Below are positions 1 to 5,900 of a stretch of DNA of 5,900 bases, one piece after another; the first letter of the stretch is position 1, and every line of letters starts with the position of its first letter. The notes under the pieces were generated by a model. That model was not told where the DNA came from and searched no databases. It was given only the letters and a program-made list of their open reading frames with translations. The stretch is from Pseudomonadaceae bacterium UBA5811. GTDB lineage: Bacteria > Pseudomonadota > Gammaproteobacteria > Pseudomonadales > Pseudomonadaceae. A program made the position numbers and the translations under genes. The stretch lies in assembly GCA_002417905.1 (NCBI GenBank), contig DIDB01000064.1, positions 1-5,900 on the forward strand, written 5' to 3'.

Positions 1-649
1 GATTGAACAGGGTGGATTTTCCTGCATTGGTGTACCCCACCAGGGAAACCAGCGGCACATCTGCCCGCCGCCGGCCACGCCGGGCCTGCTCCCGCTGGCT
101 ACGCACCTTTTCCAGCCGCTGGCGGATCTGGCGGATACGTACCCGCAACAGGCGCCGGTCCGTTTCCAGCTGGGTCTCACCAGGCCCGCGCAGGCCAATT
201 CCGCCCTTCTGGCGCTCAAGGTGGGTCCAGCCCCGGACCAGCCGGGTACTCATATGCTCCAGCTGGGCCAGCTCGACCTGCAGCTTGCCTTCATGGGTTC
301 TGGCCCGCTGGGCAAAAATATCGAGGATCAGCCCGGTACGGTCCAGTACCCGGCACTCCAGGGCACGCTCCAGATTGCGCTCCTGGCTGGGGGTCAGCTC
401 ATGATTGACAATCAGCAGCCGGGCCTCTTCAGTGCGGACCTGCTCGCGCAGCTCCTCCACCTTGCCGGTGCCAATCAGATAGCGGGCCGAGGGCTGATAG
501 CGCCCCACCCGGACAAAAGCAGCCACCTCGGCACCTGCCGACAGGGCCAGCTCGCGGAATTCTTCAGGATCTTCCTGGGCAGCGGGATCCTGGCCATCCA
601 GATGCAGCAGGATGGCCCGCTCCCCGCCACCGGGGCGTTCAAAGAACAA
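1..649 (-). CDS. hflX: GTPase HflX, N-terminal 216 residues (3' end outside window)
   Basis: HflX is a ribosome-associated GTPase that binds the 50S subunit and splits stalled or heat-stressed 70S ribosomes. The visible part covers the whole N-terminal HflX domain (about residues 10-110, with LTPSQERNLE at 85-94 and LDRTGLILDIFAQRA at 102-116). A basic, helical linker follows, with WTHLERQKGGIGLRGPGETQ at 141-160. The P-loop GYTNAGKS is at 205-212, and the window ends at KSTLFN, so G2-G5 are not seen. The frame is open throughout. I start it at a TTG (649-647), giving MFFERPGGGERAILLHL, which matches the usual family N-terminus. A GAGG lies 8 nt upstream, embedded in the hfq stop, and there is no ATG near the conserved start. 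It follows hfq by 10 nt, so it is very likely co-transcribed and translationally linked. The product call is secure; the TTG start is likely but not proven. Confidence 0.96.
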   Translation of the reverse strand, partial: MFFERPGGGERAILLHLDGQDPAAQEDPEEFRELALSAGAEVAAFVRVGRYQPSARYLIGTGKVEELREQVRTEEARLLIVNHELTPSQERNLERALECRVLDRTGLILDIFAQRARTHEGKLQVELAQLEHMSTRLVRGWTHLERQKGGIGLRGPGETQLETDRRLLRVRIRQIRQRLEKVRSQREQARRGRRRADVPLVSLVGYTNAGKSTLFN

Positions 650-659
650 ATGGGAAACC

Positions 660-999
<340 letters not shown>

Positions 1000-1962
1000 T
1001 CAGTCCAATATGGTGAACGGGTTCGCATATTTCAACAGGCGTGACAGATTACCGCTGTCCTGACTGTCCAGCCAGTACAGATCCGGCCAGCCACGCAACC
1101 AGGTACACTGCCGCTTGGCCAGCTGCCGGGTGGCGATGATGCCGCGCTCGACCATGGCCGGCTGCTCCAGCCGGCCATCCAGGTAATCCCACACCTGGCG
1201 GTATCCCACGGCCCGCATGGACGGCAGGCTGGCATGCAGGTCTGCCCGCTGGCGCAGGGCGGCCACCTCATCCACCAGCCCCTGCGCCACCATTCGGACA
1301 AAGCGCTGGCCAATCCGCTCATGCAGGTCGCTGCGCTGGCCCGGAGCCACGGCGACCTGCAGCACAGTATACGGGATCTGCGGCGTGCCGGGCGGCGCAT
1401 TCCGGGCAGCCTGCTGCTGCCAGTAATCACTCAGGGTCCGGCCGGTGGCCTGGTAGACCTCCAGCGCCCGGACCAGCCGTTGCGGATCATTGGGATGGAT
1501 GCGGGCGGCCGCCTGCGGATCAACTGCAGCCAGCTGCCGATGCAGGGCGGCCGGGCCATCACTGGCCAGCTCGGCCTCCAGCCCGGCCCGCACGGCGGGA
1601 TCGGCACCCGGCATTTCGGCCAGCCCCTCCAGCAGGGCACGAAAATACAGCATGCTGCCACCGACCAGCAGCGGAATCCGCCCGGCAGCCGTCGCCACGG
1701 CCATACCGCGCAGGGCATCTGCCCGGAACTCCGCCACCGAGTAGCTTTCGGCCGGATCGCGGATATCCACCAGCTGATGCGGGTGGCGGGCCAGAATCTC
1801 CGGAGAGGGTTTGGCCGTGCCAATATCCATGCCCCGGTAAATCATCGCCGAATCCACACTGATCAGCGCACAGGGCAGTTTTTCGGCCAGGGCCAGGGCC
1901 AGATCGGTCTTTCCGGAGGCGGTAGGCCCCATCAGAAAAATCGCGGGAGGCAGTCGGGACAT
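1000..1962 (-). CDS. miaA: tRNA dimethylallyltransferase MiaA (320 aa)
   Basis: MiaA transfers a dimethylallyl group from DMAPP to N6 of A37 in tRNAs reading UNN codons, the first step toward ms2i6A. The P-loop GPTASGKT is at residues 12-19. ISVDS follows, with D37 the likely catalytic aspartate, then [11 protein letters not shown] (42-52) and [16 protein letters not shown] (98-113). [17 protein letters not shown] is at 154-170. The tRNA-binding end shows VGYRQVW (252-258) and ATRQLAKRQ (277-285) followed by CTWLRGW. The length matches the family (about 316-323). I start at the ATG at 1962, giving [19 protein letters not shown], which matches Pseudomonas MiaA as I remember it. In-frame upstream choices are ATG 1977 (MDLPPMSRL) and TTG 2019, the latter 3 nt after the mutL stop. 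None has a strong Shine-Dalgarno, so translation may rely on coupling to mutL. Confidence 0.97.
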   Translation of the reverse strand: MSRLPPAIFLMGPTASGKTDLALALAEKLPCALISVDSAMIYRGMDIGTAKPSPEILARHPHQLVDIRDPAESYSVAEFRADALRGMAVATAAGRIPLLVGGSMLYFRALLEGLAEMPGADPAVRAGLEAELASDGPAALHRQLAAVDPQAAARIHPNDPQRLVRALEVYQATGRTLSDYWQQQAARNAPPGTPQIPYTVLQVAVAPGQRSDLHERIGQRFVRMVAQGLVDEVAALRQRADLHASLPSMRAVGYRQVWDYLDGRLEQPAMVERGIIATRQLAKRQCTWLRGWPDLYWLDSQDSGNLSRLLKYANPFTILD

Positions 1963-2022
1963 CGGCGGCAGATCCATCCAGGGGGCGCTATGGTGCGGGA
2001 AAGCAGCCGCTGGCAGCAAGCC

Positions 2023-3870
2023 TCAGCGGCCGCGCAGGAACAGCTGGTCCAGCGCGGCCCTGTCCAGCTGGGTCCAGGTAGGCCGGCCATGGTTGCACTG
2101 GCCACTGCGCTCGGTCTGCTCCATGTCACGCAGCAGGGCATTCATTTCTGCAAGGTCCAGCTGGCGGTTGGCCCGCACGGCAGCATGGCAGGCCATGGTG
2201 GCCAGCAGCTCGTTCAGATGGGCCTCAATCCGGTCACTGCTGCCATATTCCAGCAGCTCGGCCAGCACCTCCTGCACCAGCGGTGCCGCCGGAGCCCGGC
2301 CCAGCAGGACCGGAATCTGCCGGATGGCCAGGCTGTCCGGCCCCAGCCGCTGCAAGTCAAAACCCAGACTGCGAAACCAGCCGGCCTGCTCCTCGGCACA
2401 GTCCGCTGCCTGCAGGCTTACACTGAGGGTTTCCGGCACCAGCAGCGGCTGGCCCCGCAGCCCCTCGCCGGTCATGGCCTGTTTCAGCCGCTCATAAATG
2501 ATCCGCTCATGGGCGGCGTGCATATCTACCAGCACCAGTCCGGCTGCATTTTCCGCCAGGATATAGACACCATGCAGCTGGGCCAGGGCATACCCCAGCG
2601 GTGGAATATCCAGACCCACCGGAACCGCCTGACCCGGCTCCTGCCCGGCTCCGGTTTCCGGCTCCAGCGGCGCAAAAAATGCCTGATAGACCCCGGCCGC
2701 CTCGGCGACCACCGGCGGGCGGCTATCCTGGCCAGCTCGCGCGGGCCCGGGCTCTCCAGCCGGACAGGGGACAGGCACGACCGGCTGTGGCACTGCCGGC
2801 AGATCCGCCGGGGCCGTATTGGCGGGCTGCCCGGCCTCTGCCGGGACCGCGCCAGGACGAATGCCTGCCAGACTGCTGTGCAGCATGCCATACAGAAAGT
2901 CATGCACCATCCGGCTATCCCGGAAACGCACCTCATGCTTGGCCGGATGCACATTGACATCCACCCCGGCCGGGTCCAGCTCCAGAAACAGCACAAAGGC
3001 CGGATGACGGCCATTAAACAGCACATCCCGGTAGGCCTGGCGCACCGCATGGGCCACCAGCCGGTCGCGGACCATCCGGCCGTTGACATAAAAATATTGC
3101 AGGTCGGCCTGACCCCGGGAAAACGCCGGCAGACCGATCCAGCCCCAAAGATTCAGGCCATCCCGGCTGATCTCCACGGGCAGGGCCTGCTCCATGAAGC
3201 CGGCCCCACAGATGCTCGCCACCCGGCGGCTGCGGCCGGCCGTATCTACCGCCGCCGGCAGGTTCAGCACACTGCGGCCATTATGCCGGAGCTGGAAAGC
3301 CACTCCGAAGCGGGCCAGGGCCTGACGACGCAGCATTTCCTGCAGGTGCTCGAATTCGGTCTTTTCGGTCCGCAGAAACTTGCGCCGGGCCGGAGTGTTA
3401 AAAAACAGGTCGCGGATCTCCACCGTGGTGCCCGGTGGATGGGCGGCCGGCTGGACCCGGGCCTGCATGTCCCGGCCTTCGATTTCCACCTGCCAGGCCT
3501 CGCTGGCATCCCGGGCTCTGGAGGTCAGCACCAGCCGCGAGACCGAGCTGACCGACGCCAGCGCCTCCCCCCGGAACCCCAGGCTGGCCACCCGCTCCAG
3601 ATCCCGCAGATCGCGGATCTTGCTGGTAGCGTGCCGGGCCAGGGCCAGAGCCAGCTCGTCGGCCGGAATCCCGCAGCCATCATCCCGCACCCGTAGCAGA
3701 CGGATACCCGCCTGTTCAACATCGACATCAATCCGCCGTGCACCGGCATCCAGACTGTTTTCCAGCAGCTCCTTGAGCACCGAAGCGGGCCGTTCGATCA
3801 CCTCCCCGGCCGCAATCTGGTTAGACAGCCGGGGACTGAGCAACTGGATGCGGGGCCGGAGGTCATCCAT
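2023..3870 (-). CDS. mutL: DNA mismatch repair protein MutL, endonuclease type (615 aa)
   Basis: MutL links mismatch recognition by MutS to strand removal. The N-terminal GHKL ATPase has [32 protein letters not shown] (E34 likely general base, N38 Mg/ATP ligand), RDDGCGI (62-68), ARHATSK and [11 protein letters not shown] (96-106). The transducer lobe includes [15 protein letters not shown] and [12 protein letters not shown] Pro/Ala-rich linker spans about 336-420, then the C-terminal dimerisation domain. That domain carries [12 protein letters not shown] (449-460), fitting the DxHAx2Ex4E metal site of nicking MutLs, [10 protein letters not shown] (560-569) and CNHGRP (592-597). QPLLVP (474-479) resembles the sliding-clamp motif of E. 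coli MutL. It is therefore likely a nickase working without MutH, as in Pseudomonas. The start is ATG 3870, sharing one base with the amiB stop (TGATG); an adjacent GTG at 3873 is possible. Both choices imply coupling to amiB. Confidence 0.98.
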   Translation of the reverse strand: MDDLRPRIQLLSPRLSNQIAAGEVIERPASVLKELLENSLDAGARRIDVDVEQAGIRLLRVRDDGCGIPADELALALARHATSKIRDLRDLERVASLGFRGEALASVSSVSRLVLTSRARDASEAWQVEIEGRDMQARVQPAAHPPGTTVEIRDLFFNTPARRKFLRTEKTEFEHLQEMLRRQALARFGVAFQLRHNGRSVLNLPAAVDTAGRSRRVASICGAGFMEQALPVEISRDGLNLWGWIGLPAFSRGQADLQYFYVNGRMVRDRLVAHAVRQAYRDVLFNGRHPAFVLFLELDPAGVDVNVHPAKHEVRFRDSRMVHDFLYGMLHSSLAGIRPGAVPAEAGQPANTAPADLPAVPQPVVPVPCPAGEPGPARAGQDSRPPVVAEAAGVYQAFFAPLEPETGAGQEPGQAVPVGLDIPPLGYALAQLHGVYILAENAAGLVLVDMHAAHERIIYERLKQAMTGEGLRGQPLLVPETLSVSLQAADCAEEQAGWFRSLGFDLQRLGPDSLAIRQIPVLLGRAPAAPLVQEVLAELLEYGSSDRIEAHLNELLATMACHAAVRANRQLDLAEMNALLRDMEQTERSGQCNHGRPTWTQLDRAALDQLFLRGR

Positions 3871-5303
3871 CACTGGGCCGCCAGCGCCGGAGCCGGAATA
3901 TTCAGCAGCTGGCCGGCCCGCAACGTATCCCGCTGCAGCCGGTTGGCCTGGCGCAGCGCAGTCATGCTGATCTGGTAGCGCCGGGCAATCAGCGCCAGGG
4001 TTTCCCCGGAGCGGACCCGGTGCTCGCGGGCACCCAGGCTGATCTTTCCGGAGTCCCGCAGCCAGGCCACATAAGTACCCGGCGGCGGGCTTTCCTGGAA
4101 GAACTGCTGGATGCCGGACTGAATGGAGCGGGCCAGAGCCTGCTGGTGGCTGCGACCCTGCAGCATCCTGGATTCATCCGGGTTAGAAATAAAGCCGGTT
4201 TCCACCAGGATCGACGGAATATCCGGCGACTTGAGCACCATAAAGCCGGCCTGCTCGACCCTGGACTTGTGCAGCCGGGCAATCCGGCCCATCCGGGACA
4301 GTACTTTCTGGCCGACATTCAGGCTGGAAGACAAAGTGGCTGTCATCGACAGGTCCAGCAGCACACCCGCCAGCATCCGGTCCTTGTCATCCAGGCTGAC
4401 ATTGCCGGCCCCCCCAATCAGGTCGGACTGGTTTTCCGTATCGGCCAGCCAGCGGGCGGTTTCCGACGTGGCTCCCCGGTCAGACAGGGCATAGACCGAA
4501 GCCCCGTAAGCCGCAGAACGTGGCGCGGCATCAGCATGGATGGACACAAACAGGTCGGCGCCTTTTTTGCGGGCAATTTCAGTCCGCCTGCGCAGCGGAA
4601 TAAAGTAGTCCCCCGTCCGCACCAGCTCCGCCCGGTAGCCCTTGACCGCATTGATCTGCTGCTGCAGGTGCCGGGCAATCTGCAGCACCACATCTTTCTC
4701 CCGAACGCCGCCAGGCCCGATGGCGCCCGGATCTTCGCCACCATGACCGGCATCCACGGCAATCACGATATCACGCCTGCGACCGGGCCGGACCGGCCGT
4801 TTGGGAGCCGCCACGGCCGGCGTAACCGGTGTGGCCGGCCGTTTGGGGGCTACCGTGACCGGGGTGCTGGCCACCGCTTCATCGCTGCCTTGGTCGAACA
4901 GGTCCACCACCAGCCGGTGGCCATACTCCTGGTTGGGCACCAGGGTAAAACTTTTGGGCGTTACGCTGCCGGACAGGTCAAGGACCACCCGGACCCCACC
5001 GGCATGGGGTGCGGCCCGCACACCGGTCAGCGGTGTATTTTTCAGTGGCAGCGCATCCACCGGCGTCCGCAGCGTGGCATTGGCCACATCAACCACAATC
5101 CGGTCCGGAGCACTCAGGGTAAACAGGCTGTGCTGCACCGGGCCAGACAGGTCAAATACCAGCCGGGTATTATCTGGCGCCCGCCACAGCCGCACCCCCC
5201 GCACCTCGGCCGGAGAAGCGCTGGCCGCCAGCAGGGACCCTGCCGGCAAGCCCCCCAGGGCCGCCAGGCTCAGGGAAACCTTCAGAAATCGTCTTCGGTG
5301 CAT
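3870..5303 (-). CDS. amiB: N-acetylmuramoyl-L-alanine amidase AmiB/AmiC type with Tat signal, AMIN and LysM (477 aa)
   Basis: This is a periplasmic zinc amidase that cuts the lactyl-peptide bond of peptidoglycan to separate daughter cells. The N-terminus [18 protein letters not shown] fits a twin-arginine signal (R3-R4-x-F6-L7-K8), with cleavage probably after A29 or A32. An AMIN domain (about 34-135, [18 protein letters not shown]) targets the septum. A Pro/Lys/Ala linker (140-176) leads to Amidase_3 (178-400) with zinc ligands H187 (AGHGGEDPG), E202 (REKD) and H256 (SIHAD) and catalytic E368 (VETGFISN). The insert at about 285-345, containing [12 protein letters not shown], matches the autoinhibitory segment of amidases activated by EnvC or NlpD partners. 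A LysM domain (428-470) closes the protein. In this cluster the gene is called amiB; amiC is an equally used name. The start at 5303 has AGGAAAGG 6 nt upstream. The frame stays open further upstream inside tsaE, but the Tat start fits far better. Confidence 0.96.
   Translation of the reverse strand: MHRRRFLKVSLSLAALGGLPAGSLLAASASPAEVRGVRLWRAPDNTRLVFDLSGPVQHSLFTLSAPDRIVVDVANATLRTPVDALPLKNTPLTGVRAAPHAGGVRVVLDLSGSVTPKSFTLVPNQEYGHRLVVDLFDQGSDEAVASTPVTVAPKRPATPVTPAVAAPKRPVRPGRRRDIVIAVDAGHGGEDPGAIGPGGVREKDVVLQIARHLQQQINAVKGYRAELVRTGDYFIPLRRRTEIARKKGADLFVSIHADAAPRSAAYGASVYALSDRGATSETARWLADTENQSDLIGGAGNVSLDDKDRMLAGVLLDLSMTATLSSSLNVGQKVLSRMGRIARLHKSRVEQAGFMVLKSPDIPSILVETGFISNPDESRMLQGRSHQQALARSIQSGIQQFFQESPPPGTYVAWLRDSGKISLGAREHRVRSGETLALIARRYQISMTALRQANRLQRDTLRAGQLLNIPAPALAAQ
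4791..4865 (-). repeat. Imperfect tandem repeat in AmiB linker (14-residue period)
   Basis: Two copies of TPxxxAPKRP occur 42 nt apart in the amiB linker: [11 protein letters not shown] at residues 147-157 and [11 protein letters not shown] at 161-171. The DNA copies still resemble each other (both contain ggccgtttggg on the plus strand), so this looks like a fairly recent in-frame duplication. The linker joins AMIN to the catalytic domain and such Pro-rich spacers vary freely in length. Confidence 0.65.
5208..5303 (-). other. Twin-arginine signal peptide of AmiB
   Basis: Residues 1-32 hold RRRFLK directly after MH. A mildly hydrophobic stretch [18 protein letters not shown] follows, then small-residue cleavage options ASA (27-29) and SPA (30-32). 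This matches the S/T-RRxFLK Tat consensus apart from the first residue and lies at the exact N-terminus, so export folded through TatABC is predicted. E. coli AmiA and AmiC also use Tat, while E. coli AmiB uses Sec. Confidence 0.75.
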
Positions 5304-5309
5304 AACAGA

Positions 5310-5327
5310 CCTTTCCTGCCTTTCCTG
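5310..5327 (-). promoter_or_regulatory. Duplicated Shine-Dalgarno before amiB
   Basis: On the minus strand the 9-mer CAGGAAAGG occurs twice in perfect tandem (5327-5319 and 5318-5310). The downstream copy ends 6 nt before the amiB ATG at 5303, so it is well placed to act as the ribosome binding site. The upstream copy is too far to serve that ATG directly. It supports 5303 as the true start. Confidence 0.65.
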
Positions 5328-5355
5328 GACAGTGACAGCCGGGGCATCCCGGACC

Positions 5356-5826
5356 TCAGGCGGCACCACCGGCCAGGGCGGCACACCAGGCCTCGCCCCG
5401 GGCACTGTGCGGCTGCAGCTGTACCCGCCGGCCCTCACCTTCGGGGGCAATGGTAATGACCAGGTCCGGCTTTGGCAAAACACCCTGCCCCCGCTCCGGC
5501 CACTCCACCAGACAGAGCGCCGGCCCGTGAAAATAGTCACGGATGCCCATGAACTCCAGCTCTTCCGGGTCGGCCAGCCGGTACAGGTCAAAGTGATAGA
5601 CCCGCTGCGAGCCCATCTCGTACGGCTCAACCAGGGTAAAGGTCGGGCTGCGTACCCGGCCGGCATGACCCAGCCCCCGGATCAGTCCCCGGGACAGCGT
5701 GGTCTTGCCCGCCCCCAGATCACCCTGCAGATAAAGCGTACCCTCACATTCCGTGACCCGGCCCAGGGTGGCGCCCAGCGCCTGCATGGCGGCTTCCCCG
5801 GCGATAAAATAGCTCAGCCCAGACAT
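5356..5826 (-). CDS. tsaE: tRNA threonylcarbamoyladenosine ATPase TsaE (156 aa)
   Basis: TsaE (YjeE) is the small P-loop ATPase that works with TsaB and TsaD to make t6A at position 37 of ANN-decoding tRNAs. The Walker A motif GDLGAGKTT is at residues 35-43 (K41, T42). The switch segment [10 protein letters not shown] is at 60-69, HFDLYRL (78-84, D80) is the likely magnesium/Walker B-type site, and LVEWPERG is at 106-113. All are family hallmarks. The length is normal (E. coli about 153). The C-terminal 25 residues are Ala/Gly/Arg-rich and poorly conserved in type. The start at ATG 5826 overlaps the end of nnr by 13 nt and has GGAGG (5841-5837) 10 nt upstream, inside the nnr coding sequence. 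The amiB ATG follows after 52 nt. This is one cytoplasmic gene within the operon and its call is secure. Confidence 0.97.
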   Translation of the reverse strand: MSGLSYFIAGEAAMQALGATLGRVTECEGTLYLQGDLGAGKTTLSRGLIRGLGHAGRVRSPTFTLVEPYEMGSQRVYHFDLYRLADPEELEFMGIRDYFHGPALCLVEWPERGQGVLPKPDLVITIAPEGEGRRVQLQPHSARGEAWCAALAGGAA

Positions 5827-5900
5827 GGCGAATGCGCCTCCAGCAACTGGCGGGCCAGAGGAATCAGCTCTGTAGCCAGCAGGCCCCGGCCCTCCTGCCC
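5814..5900 (-). CDS. nnr: NAD(P)H-hydrate dehydratase/epimerase Nnr (YjeF), last 28 residues
   Basis: Only the 3' end is present. The minus-strand frame entering at 5900 reads [20 protein letters not shown] and ends at a TGA (5816-5814) inside tsaE. This matches the C-terminus of the ADP/ATP-dependent NAD(P)H-hydrate dehydratase domain, where E. coli Nnr has a GMLATDL-type motif before a short helix. The enzyme repairs hydrated NADH and NADPH; in gammaproteobacteria it is usually fused to an N-terminal epimerase domain, which is out of view here. The position directly upstream of and overlapping tsaE is the conserved yjeF-tsaE arrangement, which supports the call more than the short peptide does. 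Whether the epimerase domain is present cannot be judged from this window. Confidence 0.85.
   Translation of the reverse strand, partial: GQEGRGLLATELIPLARQLLEAHSPCLG

Noticed and set aside
2526..3089. Second minus-strand open frame inside mutL (187 codons), and similar ones in miaA, amiB
   Set aside because: Frame-shifted shadows rich in R, W, C and S, typical of out-of-frame reading of GC-rich genes; no start signals.
1234..3696. Very long plus-strand open frame (820 codons) across miaA and mutL
   Set aside because: It is exactly antisense and in codon register with two conserved genes and lacks stops because those genes avoid TTA, CTA and TCA. Its translation is a low-complexity Q/H/G/R-rich string with no domain, and it would have to overlap two real genes entirely.
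4020..5456. Plus-strand open frame of 478 codons over amiB
   Set aside because: Antisense and in register with amiB; same codon-bias cause. No recognisable protein and no upstream signals.
5304..5666. 121-codon N-terminal extension of AmiB reaching into tsaE
   Set aside because: The frame is open by chance inside tsaE in another phase. The start at 5303 has a placed Shine-Dalgarno and a Tat signal at its very N-terminus; the extension would bury the signal peptide.

Overview
This window is a compact, single-strand block of bacterial housekeeping genes. Everything coding is on the minus strand, so transcription runs from high to low coordinates: nnr (3' end only) - tsaE - amiB - mutL - miaA - hfq - hflX (5' end only). 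This order is the classic gammaproteobacterial cluster (yjeF-tsaE-amiB-mutL-miaA-hfq-hflX in E. coli and Pseudomonas). From remembered sequences, which I could not check here, the proteins look closest to Pseudomonas. The Hfq core and its C-terminal ending EAEPGNA, the MutL ending LFLRGR, the MiaA opening [15 protein letters not shown] and the AMIN-Amidase_3-LysM amidase all fit a Pseudomonas-related gammaproteobacterium. The DNA is GC-rich (mid-60s percent by eye), with strong CTG, GGC, CCG and CAG codon preference. Species cannot be named from this.

Layout, 5' to 3' along the transcript. 5900-5814 is the tail of the NAD(P)H-hydrate repair enzyme, overlapping the start of tsaE by 13 nt. 5826-5356 is tsaE (t6A tRNA modification ATPase). 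A 52-nt gap follows, with a duplicated Shine-Dalgarno element. 5303-3870 is amiB (septal murein amidase with a twin-arginine signal). 3870-2023 is mutL (nickase-type mismatch repair), sharing one base with the amiB stop. 1962-1000 is miaA (tRNA i6A37 prenyltransferase). An 88-nt gap holds a good ribosome binding site, an A-rich leader and a weak possible promoter. 911-660 is hfq. 649-1 is the first 216 codons of hflX, running off the window inside the GTPase P-loop.

The genes do not form one pathway, but they are packed as an operon: overlaps or gaps of 10 to 88 nt and no convincing intrinsic terminator. Two genes modify tRNA at or next to the anticodon (TsaE at A37 of ANN-decoding tRNAs, MiaA at A37 of UNN-decoding tRNAs). 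Hfq and HflX act on RNA and ribosomes, MutL on DNA fidelity, AmiB on cell separation, and Nnr on damaged NAD(P)H.

I found no mobile element, CRISPR array, RNA gene, phage gene or unknown protein. The long open frames on the plus strand are explained by codon bias. The points worth a second look are modest: the Tat signal on AmiB, the doubled Shine-Dalgarno of amiB, the A-rich leader of hfq, a small hairpin between miaA and hfq, and a clear excess of CCGG.
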